This document shows, piece by piece, positions 8,046 through 17,754 of a stretch of 64,000 nucleotides of DNA. Position 1 is the stretch's first letter. Every line of letters begins with the position of its first letter. The notes beneath the pieces were generated by a model that searched no databases, was not told the DNA's origin, and saw only the letters and a program-made list of their open reading frames with translations. The translations under genes and the position numbers were made by a program. Origin of the DNA: Desulforhopalus_A sp963754865 (GTDB lineage: Bacteria; Desulfobacterota; Desulfobulbia; Desulfobulbales; Desulfocapsaceae); the NCBI GenBank assembly GCA_963754865.1, contig CAVWHG010000002.1:77513-141512 (forward strand), written 5' to 3'.

Positions 8046-9287
8046 TCAATTGATGAACCTTTTCATTGCTATGACTGCGTTTGTACCACCAAATCCGAAA
8101 GAATTAGACAGTGCCGCCCGAATATTCATTTTTCTCGCTGCATTTGGTACATAATCTAGATCACAATCCGGGTCAGATTGGCTAAGGTTGATGGTCGGTG
8201 GGGCAATTTGCTCATACAAACTCAAGGCAGTAAACACTGCTTCAATTCCCCCAGCCGCTCCCAACATATGGCCAGTCATAGATTTTGTTGAACTGATAGC
8301 CAACCTATTGGCATGCTCACCAAAGACAGTTTTTATAGCCTGCGTTTCGCATTTATCATTGAGCGGTGTGGAAGTTCCATGGGCATTAATATAATCAAAA
8401 TTATCCAGAGCCATACCAGAATCTTCAACTGCCATCCGCATCGCCCGCATCCCACCCTCTCCGTTTTCCGGTGGGGCGGCAATGTGATACGCGTCGCTGC
8501 TCAAGCCATAGCCACAAATCTCTGCGTATATTTTGGCTCCTCTGGCAACAGCATGGTCATATTCCTCAAGAACAAGCATACCCGCACCTTCGGACATTAC
8601 AAACCCGTCACGCCCCATGTCAAACGGTCGAGATGCTGCCTTTGGTTCCTCGTTACGAGTCGAAAGAGCTTTCATTGCTGAAAATCCTGCGACGCCAAGA
8701 CCACAGATAACCGCCTCCGTACCTCCGCTGACGACCACGTCACACATTCCATATTTGATGTGTCGGTAGGCTTCTCCAACAGCATGGGTTCCGGCTGAAC
8801 ACGCTGTTGTCATACAAAGGTTCGGACCCTTTGCATGCAAGGCCATGGAGATTTGTCCGGAAGGCATATTGGGAATGACCATAGGTATAAAAAATGGGGT
8901 GATTTTTTTTGGACCCTTTTCCATACATATCTGATGGTATTTTTCAATGGTCGGCAAGCCTCCCATGCCACATCCGGTGATCACGCCAACTCTCTCACAA
9001 TTCGCATCGGTGACCATGAGACCACTGTCTTGCATAGCCATTTGTGCCGCCGCAAGGCCATATTGAACGAAAAGATCAAGATGTTTAATTGCCTTCTTGT
9101 CAAAAAAATCCTCCGCAATAAAATCCTTCACTTCAGCAGCAATTTTTACTCCGTAATCACTGGTATCAAAGCGAGTAATGAGATCAATACCACTGACTCC
9201 CGAACAAATATTCTGCCAGGTTTTCTCAACTCCGGTACCAAGTGGGGTCACCAGTCCCACACCTGTAACTACTACCCTTCGCTTCAC
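8046..9287 (-). CDS. fabF: Beta-ketoacyl-ACP synthase II (FabF)
   Basis: A 413-residue condensing enzyme of fatty-acid elongation. The active-site cysteine is in TTACSAGTHAV (about 163), and the two histidines are in INAHGTSTPLND and KSMTGHMLGAAG, the Cys-His-His triad of KAS I/II. The start is GTG 9287, preceded by AGGAGC at seven bases; the longer frame upstream lacks a site and is not family-like. It follows acpP closely in the minus-strand operon and probably elongates acyl-ACP carried by that protein. Confidence 0.95.
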   Translation of the reverse strand: MKRRVVVTGVGLVTPLGTGVEKTWQNICSGVSGIDLITRFDTSDYGVKIAAEVKDFIAEDFFDKKAIKHLDLFVQYGLAAAQMAMQDSGLMVTDANCERVGVITGCGMGGLPTIEKYHQICMEKGPKKITPFFIPMVIPNMPSGQISMALHAKGPNLCMTTACSAGTHAVGEAYRHIKYGMCDVVVSGGTEAVICGLGVAGFSAMKALSTRNEEPKAASRPFDMGRDGFVMSEGAGMLVLEEYDHAVARGAKIYAEICGYGLSSDAYHIAAPPENGEGGMRAMRMAVEDSGMALDNFDYINAHGTSTPLNDKCETQAIKTVFGEHANRLAISSTKSMTGHMLGAAGGIEAVFTALSLYEQIAPPTINLSQSDPDCDLDYVPNAARKMNIRAALSNSFGFGGTNAVIAMKRFIN

Positions 9288-9371
9288 GATAGCTGCTCCT
9301 TTTCGTTTCTCTTTATCAGTCACGCAGTGCAAACGGGGGCAAAGAATTGCTGCTTTTGCCGTGGCTTAACG

Positions 9372-9602
9372 CTATTTCTTCTTCTTTACGTAATCAATAG
9401 CATCCTGGACTGTGGTGATTCCCTCGGCATCCTCATCGGGAATCTCTATATCAAAACCCTCTTCCATAGCCATGATCAGCTCGACGAGATCGAGTGAATC
9501 CGCACCAAGATCATCGACAAAAGAAGCGTTGGGCACGACTTTTTCTTTTTCAACACTTAATTGCTCAACGATTATATCAATCATTTCCTGTTCTATCGAC
9601 AT
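9372..9602 (-). CDS. acpP: Acyl carrier protein
   Basis: A small acidic protein of 76 residues with the phosphopantetheine attachment serine in DDLGADSLDLVEL (about residue 36) and the conserved acidic helix FDIEIPDEDAE. It carries growing acyl chains for fabF, fabG and fabH in the same operon. Two start codons lie six bases apart; ATG 9602 is preferred because AAGGGAG is eight bases upstream of it but only two from ATG 9608. The assignment is secure. Confidence 0.96.
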   Translation of the reverse strand: MSIEQEMIDIIVEQLSVEKEKVVPNASFVDDLGADSLDLVELIMAMEEGFDIEIPDEDAEGITTVQDAIDYVKKKK

Positions 9603-9693
9603 TTTCATTCTCCCTTCTTGAAAGTAGACACAGTTTTATGAACTGTGTGCATTGTTGATTTTTTTGTTAATGAGAATTCTGCCACTTGTCCTA

Positions 9694-10438
9694 TCACATA
9701 TACATCCCACCATTTACATGGAGTGTCTGGCCGGTGATATAACAACCGTCATCAGAGACCAGATACGCCACAGCACCAGCAACATCTTCAACCCTGCCGA
9801 AGGAGGCCAAGGGAATTTCTTTTTTAATTTGCTCCCGAACCTCATTCGAAAACTTGTCGGTCATTTCAGTTGCAATATAGCCAGGAGCCACACTGTTGAC
9901 GGTGATATTGCGGGAAGCGTATTCCCTGGCCATGGCCTTGGTCAGCCCTATCATCCCGGCTTTGGCCGCTGCGTAATTGACCTGTCCAGGGTTGCCGGCA
10001 AAGCCGGAGACCGAAGAAATGTTGACGATCCGTCCCCACTTTTTTTTCATCATCTCCCGGGAGGCTGCCTTGGCACACAAAAATGCACCTTTAAGATTGG
10101 TATCAATAACCTGCATCCCAATCACCTTCTTTCATCCTCGCCATGAGACCGTCTCTGGTAATTCCAGCATTATTTACCAAAATATCCACTGACCCGGCCT
10201 CGCTGACAACTTTCTTAAAGGCACTCTGTACTGCTGTGCTTTCCGCCACATCAAAGCCGAGGATTTCAGCTCGACCACCGGCCTGCTGAATGAGTTTTAC
10301 GGTTTCTTCAGCGGCAGCTGAGCGGCTGACATAATTGACATACACCAAAGCTCCCATTGAGGCCAGACGAATGCAGATTGCCTGGCCAATTCCACGGCTT
10401 CCTCCTGTTACAACGGCAACTTTTCCTGCGAGGTTCAT
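9694..10438 (-). CDS. fabG: 3-oxoacyl-ACP reductase FabG (one frameshift)
   Basis: Restored length 247 residues. The N-terminal part has the NADP-binding motif VVTGGSRGIGQAI and ILVNNAGITRD; the C-terminal part has the catalytic serine and Tyr-x-x-x-Lys in NISSVSGFAGNPGQVNYAAAKAGM, here cited in two pieces: NISSVSGFAG and VNYAAAKAG. The reading frame breaks after MKEGDWDA; removing one C from the pair at 10110-10111 joins it to VIDTNLKGAFLC. The gene overlaps etfA upstream by four bases and precedes acpP. It reduces beta-ketoacyl-ACP in the fatty-acid cycle. Confidence 0.93.
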
Positions 10439-11630
10439 AATGCACGACGCTCCTCAAACTTGGCAATGAGTTTCGGGATAATTTCGTACAGGTCCCCAAC
10501 CAATCCATAATCGGCGACATTAAAAATAGTGGCATGCTCGTCCCGATTAATGGCGACAATGGTTTCAGCAGACTGCATGCCGGCCACGTGTTGTACAGCG
10601 CCGGAAATTCCGCAGGCAATATACAGTTTTGGTGCAACCGTCTTTCCTGTCTGTCCCACTTGATGGGGATAAGGAATCCACCCGGCATCGACCACCGCCC
10701 TGGAGGCTGAAACTTTTGCCCCCAAAGTATCTGCAAGCTTTTTGATGAGCTCGAAACCTTTGGCGGTTTCAAGACCACGTCCGCCGGACACCAGGATATC
10801 AGCATCTTGGATATTTACTTTTGACGCCTCACCGACAACCGACTCGATTATTTTCACCCTGCTTTTCATGAGATCGGCCGGTGGTTTAACAACAATCACT
10901 TCGCCTTGACGATCCTCCTGAAAATCCAAGGCTTTCATAACCTTCGGCCTTACTGTTGCCATCTGGGGTCTTGATGACTCGCAAACAATAGTCGCCATAA
11001 TATTGCCACCAAAGGCCGGTCGTGTTTGTAAAAGAACACCGTCCAGGTCGCGAATCTCAAGTTGAGTGCAGTCGGCGGTAAGACCGGTATTGAGTGCAGT
11101 TGCCACAGCGGGGATAAATGACCGACCAATGGCGGTAGCCCCGGCCAAGACAATTTCCGGACGATATTGCCTGACCAGATAAGTAACCACCGCCGAATAG
11201 CAGTCATCCCTGAAATCTCGCAAGGCTTCATGATCAACGAGAATGACGGAATCAGCACCATGTCCGATAAGAAGTGTAGCTGTCTCTTTGGTTTCAAAAC
11301 CAAGGAGAATTGCACTTAGCTTTACCCCTCTTTTATCGGCGAGTTTTCGCCCTATGCCTAGAAGTTCAAGAGAAACCGGTGCTAACGCTCCACCTCGGAT
11401 ACTCACAAAACACCGAAACACCTGACCATCCGGACAAATCCTCTTGTGCCTTTCTGCCGCCGACATCAAGGGTGAGAGCCCCGACATCACAACTCTCCAC
11501 ACAGGCACCACAGAGATTGCAGGACTCACCAACCACGGCCAAACCAGTCTTCGATTGTTATCGCGGCAAAAGGACAAGTGTCAGCACATATCCCGCAGCC
11601 AATGCACAGCTCTTTACTTACTTTCAACAT
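10435..11630 (-). CDS. etfA: ETF alpha subunit with N-terminal 2x[4Fe-4S] ferredoxin domain (two frameshifts)
   Basis: Restored length 397 residues. The first 85 residues are a bacterial ferredoxin with two cluster sites, CIGCGICADTCPF and CNLCGACVESCDVGA. An ETF-alpha domain follows, beginning VFCEYRGGALAPVSLELLG and ending with the FAD site: SGGRGLET, PYPHQVGQTGKTV, ACGISGAVQH, AINRDEHATIF and ADYGLVGDL. Frame is restored by dropping one base near 11546 and one near 11397. Ferredoxin-fused EtfA occurs in complexes such as caffeyl-CoA reductase, so this ETF may exchange electrons with iron-sulfur partners or bifurcate. ATG 11630 follows GGGAAG; an in-frame ATG at 11648 overlaps the etfB stop. 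Confidence 0.88.
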
Positions 11631-11647
11631 AAAACTTCCCTGCTCCA

Positions 11648-12429
11648 TTACAGATACGGTAACAGCTTTTCAACAAGCTGATCGATCTGCTCATCAAGTG
11701 TACCTGTCAATACTGATCGTGTTCCCCTGGCCGAGGGGGGGAATACATTGACAACTTTGGTAGGTGAACCGGGCAAACCGATGCAGGCTTGGTCGGCCTC
11801 AATGGTTTGGGCATTGAATGTGACGATCTCGATCCTTTTTCGCCTTCATTTTCCCTTTAATCGAGGGCACCCGAGGCTCGTTGATGTCTTTCACGACCGA
11901 AAGGAGTGCAGGATAGTCAACAGCAACAACGTCGAAGCCGTCGTCCATCATCCTTTCCACAATGAGTCCACTTTCGGTTGCCTCGCGTATTCTCTGCACA
12001 CAGGTGATATAAGGAATATCAAGTCGAGTGGCAAGGCCCGGACCTACCTGCGCGGTATCGCCATCAATCGCCTGCTTGCCACATAGTATAAGGTCAAAGT
12101 TACCGATTTTTTTGATGGCATGTTCGAGAGTATAGGCGGTCGCCCAGGTATCGGCACCGGCAAAAGAACGATCGGAAATAAGGACGGCGCTATCAGCCCC
12201 ACAGCTTATTGCCTGCCGGAGCACCTCTTCCGCCTGGGGCGGACCCATGGAAATCACGATCACTTCCCCACCACATCTTTTCTTTCAGACGCACAGCCTC
12301 TTCCAAGGCATACTGGTCGTAGGGGTTCATGATCGACTGCACACCTTCACGCGCCAATGTGTTGGTATGCGGATCAAGGCGTACATCCTTGGCGTCCGGA
12401 ACCTGTTTAATGCATACAATGATCTTCAT
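11648..12429 (-). CDS. etfB: Electron transfer flavoprotein beta subunit (two frameshifts)
   Basis: Restored length 259 residues. It opens MKIIVCIKQVPDAKDVRLDP, contains NPYDQYALEEAVRLKEK, then CGGEVIVISMGPPQAE, the AMP/FAD-region GKQAIDGDTAQVGP, and the recognition loop KDINEPRVPSIKGKMKAKK. Frame is restored by removing one base near 12275 and one near 11834, after which the tail continues IEIVTFNAQ and ends EKLLPYL. The stop overlaps an in-frame ATG of etfA. With EtfA it takes electrons from, or gives them to, the acyl-CoA dehydrogenase encoded just upstream. Confidence 0.9.
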
Positions 12430-12509
12430 TCAACAACCTGCATTCTTTCAAAACCACGGATTACTCCATTGAGAATGGAGAATGATTTTCCTGGAAAATC
12501 TGCTGTCTT

Positions 12510-13658
12510 TTATGAATATTCTTTATTCAGCTCCTGACCGATAACATTTCTCTGAATCTGATTGGTGCCTTCATATATCTGAAGGATCTTGGCGTCCCTC
12601 ATCATCTTCTCGACAGGATATTCACACATGTAGCCATAGCCCCCCATTACCTGTACGGCATCAGTTGTGACCTTCATTGCTACATCTGTGGCATATACCT
12701 TGCAGATGGACGATGCCTTTGACATATCTTTTGGATGCTCCTGAATATGTTTAGCTGCGGCATAGACAAGAGCACGTGCCGATTCAATACCGATAGCCAT
12801 GTCGGCAAGCATATGCTGCACAGCCTGGAAAGCAATGATCGGTTTGCCGAACTGCTGTCGTTGCTTGGCGTATTTAACCGCCACATCAAGAGCGCCCTGC
12901 GCAAGTCCCACCCCTAATGCGGCGATTCCTGGACGCGATAGATCAAGGGTTTTCATAACAGTGATAAAACCGGTTCCAGGACGACCGATCATCCGATCCT
13001 TGGGAATCCGGCAATCTTTAAAGATGAGTTCAGTTGTAGATGATGCCCTGATACCCATCTTCTTTTCCTTCGGCCCGCAGCTAAAACCAGGATCTCCCTC
13101 TTCAACAACAAATAAAGATGCTCCCCTAGGACCACGACTACGATCGGTGATCGCCACGATCGTATAGATCTGCGCTTCGCCACCGTTGGTAATCCACTGT
13201 TTTGTACCATTTAAAACCCAGCAGTCACCATCCAGCACCGCGGTTGTCTGAATACCAGAGGCATCCGACCCGGCGTTTGCCTCGGTTAATCCAAAGGCAC
13301 CAAATTTTTTTCCGGAAGCAACATCAGGCAGATACTTCTGCTTCATCTCCGGTGAACCGGCCAGAATTATTGGATAGACCCCAAGAAAATTTGCCGAAAA
13401 GGCAGTTCCAACCCCAATGCACCCTCGCCCCAATTGCTCAACTGTCAGGACAATATCAAAACATCCGCCACCAAAACCACCATACTCCTCTGGAATCGGT
13501 ACGCCAAAGAGGTCGGCACGAGCCATCTCATTGAGAATCTGTCTTGGAAATTGATGTTTTTCGTCAAGCTCCGCACGATTGGGAATAATCCGTTCATCAG
13601 TAAATTGCCGAGCAGTATCGACAATCATCTGTTGTTCTTCCGACAAGAAATAATCCAT
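12510..13658 (-). CDS. Acyl-CoA dehydrogenase (butyryl-CoA dehydrogenase-like)
   Basis: A 382-residue flavoprotein of the acyl-CoA dehydrogenase family. It shows FGLTEANAGSD and WITNGGEA for FAD binding and the catalytic glutamate in LQIYEGTNQIQRNVIG, the short-chain/butyryl type position. It oxidises acyl-CoA to enoyl-CoA, or the reverse with a bifurcating ETF. GGAG lies eight bases before ATG 13658. It sits between fabH and etfBA inside a fatty-acid synthesis operon, where an enoyl-thioester reductase (fabI/fabK) and fabD are absent, so a role in reducing enoyl chains is possible but unproven. Confidence 0.92.
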   Translation of the reverse strand: MDYFLSEEQQMIVDTARQFTDERIIPNRAELDEKHQFPRQILNEMARADLFGVPIPEEYGGFGGGCFDIVLTVEQLGRGCIGVGTAFSANFLGVYPIILAGSPEMKQKYLPDVASGKKFGAFGLTEANAGSDASGIQTTAVLDGDCWVLNGTKQWITNGGEAQIYTIVAITDRSRGPRGASLFVVEEGDPGFSCGPKEKKMGIRASSTTELIFKDCRIPKDRMIGRPGTGFITVMKTLDLSRPGIAALGVGLAQGALDVAVKYAKQRQQFGKPIIAFQAVQHMLADMAIGIESARALVYAAAKHIQEHPKDMSKASSICKVYATDVAMKVTTDAVQVMGGYGYMCEYPVEKMMRDAKILQIYEGTNQIQRNVIGQELNKEYS

Positions 13659-13673
13659 TCTCATATCTCCAAT

Positions 13674-14648
13674 TTACCACTTAATCAAGGTTGCTCCCCA
13701 AGTGAAACCACCACCAAAGGAACAAAATAAAACAGTGTCGCCTTGTGCCATCAATCCATTGCTATTTGCTTCATCAAGGGCGATGGGAATCGAGGCAGCA
13801 GATGTATTACCATACTTCGATACGTTTATAAATACCTTACTCCGTGGTAGTTCAAGGCGCTCTATGAGATTATTAAGAATCCGCATATTTGCCTGGTGCG
13901 GTATAACAAAATTAACGGCGCTGATATCTATGTTTTGCTTTCGAAGAAGGCCGCGAACTGCATCCTCCATCGCTCGCACAGCATGCTTAAATACCTCCCG
14001 TCCTGCCATCTGAATATATGCCCCTTTGTTTGCCGAAACAAGGAGATCAGGGTTGAGGCTTTCTGGGGCATGCATAAAGAGAAGATCCCAAAGACTGCCA
14101 TCTGATCTTAGATTGGAGCCTATAACCCCGCGTTCGGAATCAGAGTGACCAAAGACAGCCGCCCCGGCACCATCGCCAAAGAGGATACAGGTGTTTCTAT
14201 CCTGCCAGTTCAAACGGCCCGAGAGAGTTTCCGCACCAATCACCAGAACCTTCATCGAGTGATCTGCTCGAATATATTTATCTGCGAGATCTAAGCCGAA
14301 AAGAAAGCCTGAGCAGGCGGCATTGAGATCATAAGCAAAGGCATTTTCCGCGCCAATTTCACTCTGCACGAAACAGGCGCTGGACGGCATAAGCATGTGC
14401 GAGCTGATGGTTCCAACGACAATAAGCCCCAATTCCTTGGCCGATACTCCGGCTGCAGCCAAAGCTTTTTTCGCTGCATTGGCCGCCAATTGATAGGTTT
14501 GTTCTCCCTGCCCTCCGATGTGTCGACTTTCAATGCCGGTCCTTGTCTTAATCCACTCAGCACTTGTATCGACAATGGTTTCAAGTTCAATATTGGTGAG
14601 GATTCTCTCCGGCAAACAAGATCCTGTGCCTAAAACAACGGTCCCCAT
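13674..14648 (-). CDS. fabH: Beta-ketoacyl-ACP synthase III (FabH)
   Basis: A 324-residue KAS III that starts fatty-acid synthesis by condensing an acyl-CoA with malonyl-ACP. The active-site cysteine is in LNAACSGFLFGL (about 112), the histidine in FVIPHQANMRI and the asparagine in SKYGNTSAASIP. It directly follows plsX, with the stop and start touching, and leads the acd-etfBA-fabG part of the operon. The primer specificity cannot be read from the sequence; in a propionate organism propionyl-CoA priming is plausible. Confidence 0.95.
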   Translation of the reverse strand: MGTVVLGTGSCLPERILTNIELETIVDTSAEWIKTRTGIESRHIGGQGEQTYQLAANAAKKALAAAGVSAKELGLIVVGTISSHMLMPSSACFVQSEIGAENAFAYDLNAACSGFLFGLDLADKYIRADHSMKVLVIGAETLSGRLNWQDRNTCILFGDGAGAAVFGHSDSERGVIGSNLRSDGSLWDLLFMHAPESLNPDLLVSANKGAYIQMAGREVFKHAVRAMEDAVRGLLRKQNIDISAVNFVIPHQANMRILNNLIERLELPRSKVFINVSKYGNTSAASIPIALDEANSNGLMAQGDTVLFCSFGGGFTWGATLIKW

Positions 14649-15671
14649 CAGTTCTCCAGTTCTACGACATGCTTACTGGCAGCAAGGCTTTCAACAATAT
14701 CCTGATTAATATTGCGTTTGACCATTTTTGCCGCTTCAAGAATCGCATTCTTAATTGCTTGTGAACTTGACTTGCCGTGGCAGATTATGCCAACTCCGTC
14801 AATGCCGAGCAGCGGTGCCCCACCATATTCCGCATAATCAACACGTTTTCTAAAGGCTTTAAACGCGTGTCTCGCCAGAAAATATCCAATTTTTGCGGAA
14901 AACGATTTAAGGATCTCATCGCGAAGCATCAACATGGCAGCTTCCGCCAACCCTTCACTGACTTTCAGGCAAATATTGCCGACAAAGCCATCACAGACAA
15001 TAACGTCAACATTGCCTTGAAAGACATCACGGCCTTCAACATTACCGATAAAATTCAAAGAACTCTGTTCAAGGAGAGGATATGTCTCTTTTATAAGACT
15101 GTTACCCTTGCCGGTCTCCTCGCCGATAGTCAAAAGACCTACTCGCGGGTTTGCTGATATCAATAACTCTGGAAAAAGCCGAAGCCATAATCGCAAACTG
15201 GAGAAGATGCTGAGGTCGGCAATCGACATTGGCACCGATATCCATGAGTACCACCGGTTTTTTCAGAGTAGGAAAAATAGATGCAATCCCAGGACGGGAT
15301 ATCGAACTCAAGCGACCGAGTTTTCGCATCGCCGCTGCCATAGTTGCACCGGAATTTCCGGCACTCACTGCGGCATCGGCTTCACCGCGACGGACCAAGG
15401 TCAAATGCGACCATCACCGAAGCGTCCTTCTTTTTTCGCACGGCATCGACTGGATGTTCATTCATTTCAATAACTTGTGACGAATGAACAATCTTCACTA
15501 ACTCTGCTGGCTTTTTTATTGGGAGCGAGGGTTTCGAGGTGCTTCTTGGAGAAGATTTTCATCTCCAACCAAACTCACGCCAAGACCCGCCTGTTCGACG
15601 GCCAGCAGTGCCCCGGCAATCAATTCCTCATGGCCATGGTCCCCTGCCATGGCATCCAGGGCTATTTGCAC
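14648..15671 (-). CDS. plsX: Phosphate acyltransferase PlsX (four frameshifts)
   Basis: Restored length 339 residues, normal for PlsX. It begins VQIALDAMAGDHGHEELIAG from a GTG at 15671 that has AGGAG six bases upstream. Later parts read SSQVIEMNEHPVDAVRKKKD, DAAVSAGNSGATMAAAM, MDIGANVDCRPQHLLQF and VDVIVCDGFVGNICLK, all PlsX signatures. Four single-base insertions (near 15548, 15512-15517, 15399 and 15173-15177) restore one frame. PlsX makes acyl-phosphate from acyl-ACP for phospholipid synthesis. It lies in the classic yceD-rpmF-plsX-fabH order. Confidence 0.9.
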
Positions 15672-15680
15672 AACTTTCTC

Positions 15681-15869
15681 CTACGCTATTTCTGTGTCAA
15701 GAACAAAAACAGTTCTGCCCTTATATTTACCACAACTGCTGCATAAACGATGTGGTTCTTTGGGTTCGCCGCAATCACTGCAAATTGACAGACCGGGTGC
15801 GGTCAGGGCATCATGGGAACGCCGAAGTCGGGTACGGGAATGTGAATGTCGTCTTTTAGGTAAAGCCAT
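15681..15869 (-). CDS. rpmF: 50S ribosomal protein L32
   Basis: A basic 62-residue protein opening MALPKRRHSHSRTRLRRSHD, then a zinc-ribbon with two CxxC pairs, CSDCG and CSSCG, and ending GRTVFVLDTEIA. L32 is a component of the large ribosomal subunit. ATG 15869 has GGAGG upstream; an in-frame upstream codon is ignored. It lies between yceD and plsX, the standard bacterial context. Confidence 0.96.
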   Translation of the reverse strand: MALPKRRHSHSRTRLRRSHDALTAPGLSICSDCGEPKEPHRLCSSCGKYKGRTVFVLDTEIA

Positions 15870-15913
15870 TGTATCCTCCAAAACAGGTATGTATCATACC
15901 ATTGAAAAGTTTT

Positions 15914-16430
15914 TTAATTGTTCTTCATTTTTTTAAGAACAGCAAAGGGCGAATCGCATATATCCGATTCACAGCGGCAGGAGTCCTTGTTTAAAACAAC
16001 ACCACAACCGGCACAGATACCTTTGCAATCCTCACTGCACACATTTTTCTGTGGAACAGCCAACCAGAGCCTGTTCTCTTAAAATTTCATCAACTTCTAT
16101 TATCGGCTCCGCAAGATAGAGTGTGAGAGCATCCCTTTCACTACACTCCTGCTCAGCCACATCACTAGCATCTTCTGCTCTGGTCGTGGCCAGATAGACA
16201 AACTCACTCTGCAGATTCTCTTCGTAGGACTCACCACATCTGTCACATACAACCTTGCACCTGCATTTAATTTCCCCCTCAAGAATGAGCGTTTCATGAT
16301 CTTGTCGAGAAATACTGAGAGAGGCGGTTGCAGCAATGACTGAACATTCCTCAACAGGAGGAAACCAGTGGCTGTCGGTGATGGAATACCGTTGTGTTTT
16401 TCCAGTAATTTCGTCAAAAAACAATCTCAT
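15914..16430 (-). CDS. yceD: DUF177 / YceD family protein (one frameshift)
   Basis: Restored length 171 residues. The visible pattern is that of DUF177: CRCKVVCDRCGESYEE in the middle, an acidic stretch before LAEPIIEVDEILREQ, and a cysteine-rich tail. The tail, NVCSEDCKGICAGCG, appears only after removing one base of the CC at 16064-16065, and the protein then ends FAVLKKMKNN. YceD is linked to 23S rRNA and L32 synthesis in other bacteria; the molecular role is uncertain. It is the first gene of the fab operon. Confidence 0.88.
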
Positions 16431-16547
16431 AACTCAAAAAGCACAATCGAAATCCACAACTGGTACAAAAATAAAAGAAAGGAAAAATAAACAATTTATC
16501 GAAGATTGGCTAGAGAAAAAATTGCGAGGAAGAGAAAATCTATCATG

Positions 16548-16581
16548 GGCATGACAGGATTGCAAACATTTCTGTCATGCC
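16548..16581. terminator. Hairpin between the CNB-domain gene and yceD, possible terminator
   Basis: A perfect ten-base inverted repeat, GGCATGACAG (16548-16557) and CTGTCATGCC (16572-16581), with a 14-base loop. It follows the end of the mla operon on the minus strand. There is no immediate T-run, so termination is uncertain. Confidence 0.45.
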
Positions 16582-16628
16582 TGGGGCTAAAACACAACAT
16601 ATAATATTGTCGCTCACATCAATTCATT

Positions 16629-17079
16629 TCACAGCACATGCGCAAGACGTTCAGAACTTTTCTCCAATCTCAACGCAAGCCTACCCAGCAACCATGTGAC
16701 ACTTTTACCGCAAGAGAGGGGGAATTTGCAGTAATTTCGGTAAATGCTTGTCGAGACAATAGCAGCAAACGGGAATCGAGCAACAGCGGTAAGCGATGCC
16801 CCTCGAGACTGAGCAGCCAGCAAGCCACTTTCGCCAAGAGGTGCACCAGGATCAAGGAGGGCCACCACCTGCATCCGATCGCCAAATCCGGTTTGTTTCT
16901 GCACCGCTATTCTTCCTGAAATAAGCACATACATGCAGTTTGCAGCATCATTTTCAGCATAAAGTGGAGTTCCGGCTTTAATTTCGACTAGTCTCCATGG
17001 CGCGGAATAAAGTCAAGACATCCGCCTTATCAAGAAAAGGAAAACACTCTTCATGCAGTTGCGGGCTATATTCAACCAT
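16629..17079 (-). CDS. Cyclic nucleotide-binding domain protein (several frameshifts)
   Basis: Restored length about 149 residues. It starts MVEYSPQLHEECFPFLDKAD, then has the CNB/CRP-like barrel: VEIKAGTPLYAEND, MYVLISGRIAV, DPGAPLGESGLLA, and a C-terminal helix LTWLLGRLAL-type region. Two single-base insertions (near 16993 and in the run before LDSRLLLLSRQAF) and one further indel near 16700 must be corrected. The PBC-like segment GESGLL lacks the clear arginine of cAMP-binding sites, so the ligand is unknown. There is no helix-turn-helix. It follows mlaC by a few bases and is the last gene of the mla operon. Confidence 0.65.
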
Positions 17080-17087
17080 TGTCTAGC

Positions 17088-17699
17088 CTATTTCAAATCC
17101 GTGGAAAACGTACTGATTTTTTCTTCCAAGACCTTGACCAATCCTTGGTAATTATCTTTGCGAAGGATGGCTTTAAACTGCTCCTGATAATTTCTCACCA
17201 AACTTACCCCTTCGATATTGATATCGTATACCATCCACCTCGTGTCGCTTTTTCTCATAATATAATGAATGGGAATTTTCACACCGGCGTTGTCCAAAAG
17301 GACAGAAACTTGCCCTCTGTCCTCTTTAATGGTCTCTCCTGAATATTCTATAGTCTGCCCTGAATAGCTTTCGAGTTTACCAATATAGACATTTTCTAAA
17401 AGCTTGGTCATAAGCCTGGTGAAATTGTCGCGCTCTTTATCATTAATATCTTGCCAGGTTTTACCAAGAACTCTTTTGGACATCTCTCGAAAGTCAAAGC
17501 CATGCTTGATAAGGGACATTATCTTATCCCGTCTCTTGGTGCGATGCTCATCACCTTTCAGGCTATTGTCTGCCAAAATGGCTGTCAAATCTTGAAGAAT
17601 CGGTTGCAAATCAGCGGTTGGCCCCTTCTCCTCGGCCGCCTGCAAATTACTGCCAATCACCAAGAACACCGCAATCAAAACAAGATATAAATTTTTCAT
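17088..17699 (-). CDS. mlaC: MlaC-type periplasmic phospholipid-binding protein
   Basis: A 203-residue MlaC/Ttg2D protein. It starts with a signal peptide, MKNLYLVLIAVFLVIG ending near LQAAEE. The mature part has the family pattern FDFREMSKRVLGKTW, FTRLMTKLLENVYIGKLE and WMVYDINIEGVSLVRNYQ. MlaC carries phospholipids between the outer-membrane and inner-membrane Mla complexes. ATG 17699 is chosen because the signal peptide starts there; the frame upstream reads into mlaD. It follows mlaD in an mlaEFDC operon. Confidence 0.9.
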   Translation of the reverse strand: MKNLYLVLIAVFLVIGSNLQAAEEKGPTADLQPILQDLTAILADNSLKGDEHRTKRRDKIMSLIKHGFDFREMSKRVLGKTWQDINDKERDNFTRLMTKLLENVYIGKLESYSGQTIEYSGETIKEDRGQVSVLLDNAGVKIPIHYIMRKSDTRWMVYDINIEGVSLVRNYQEQFKAILRKDNYQGLVKVLEEKISTFSTDLK

Positions 17700-17754
17700 A
17701 ATGAATATTGAACACAGGAAGATTTTTTTGACAATGGGTTGAGAACCAGCGTCA

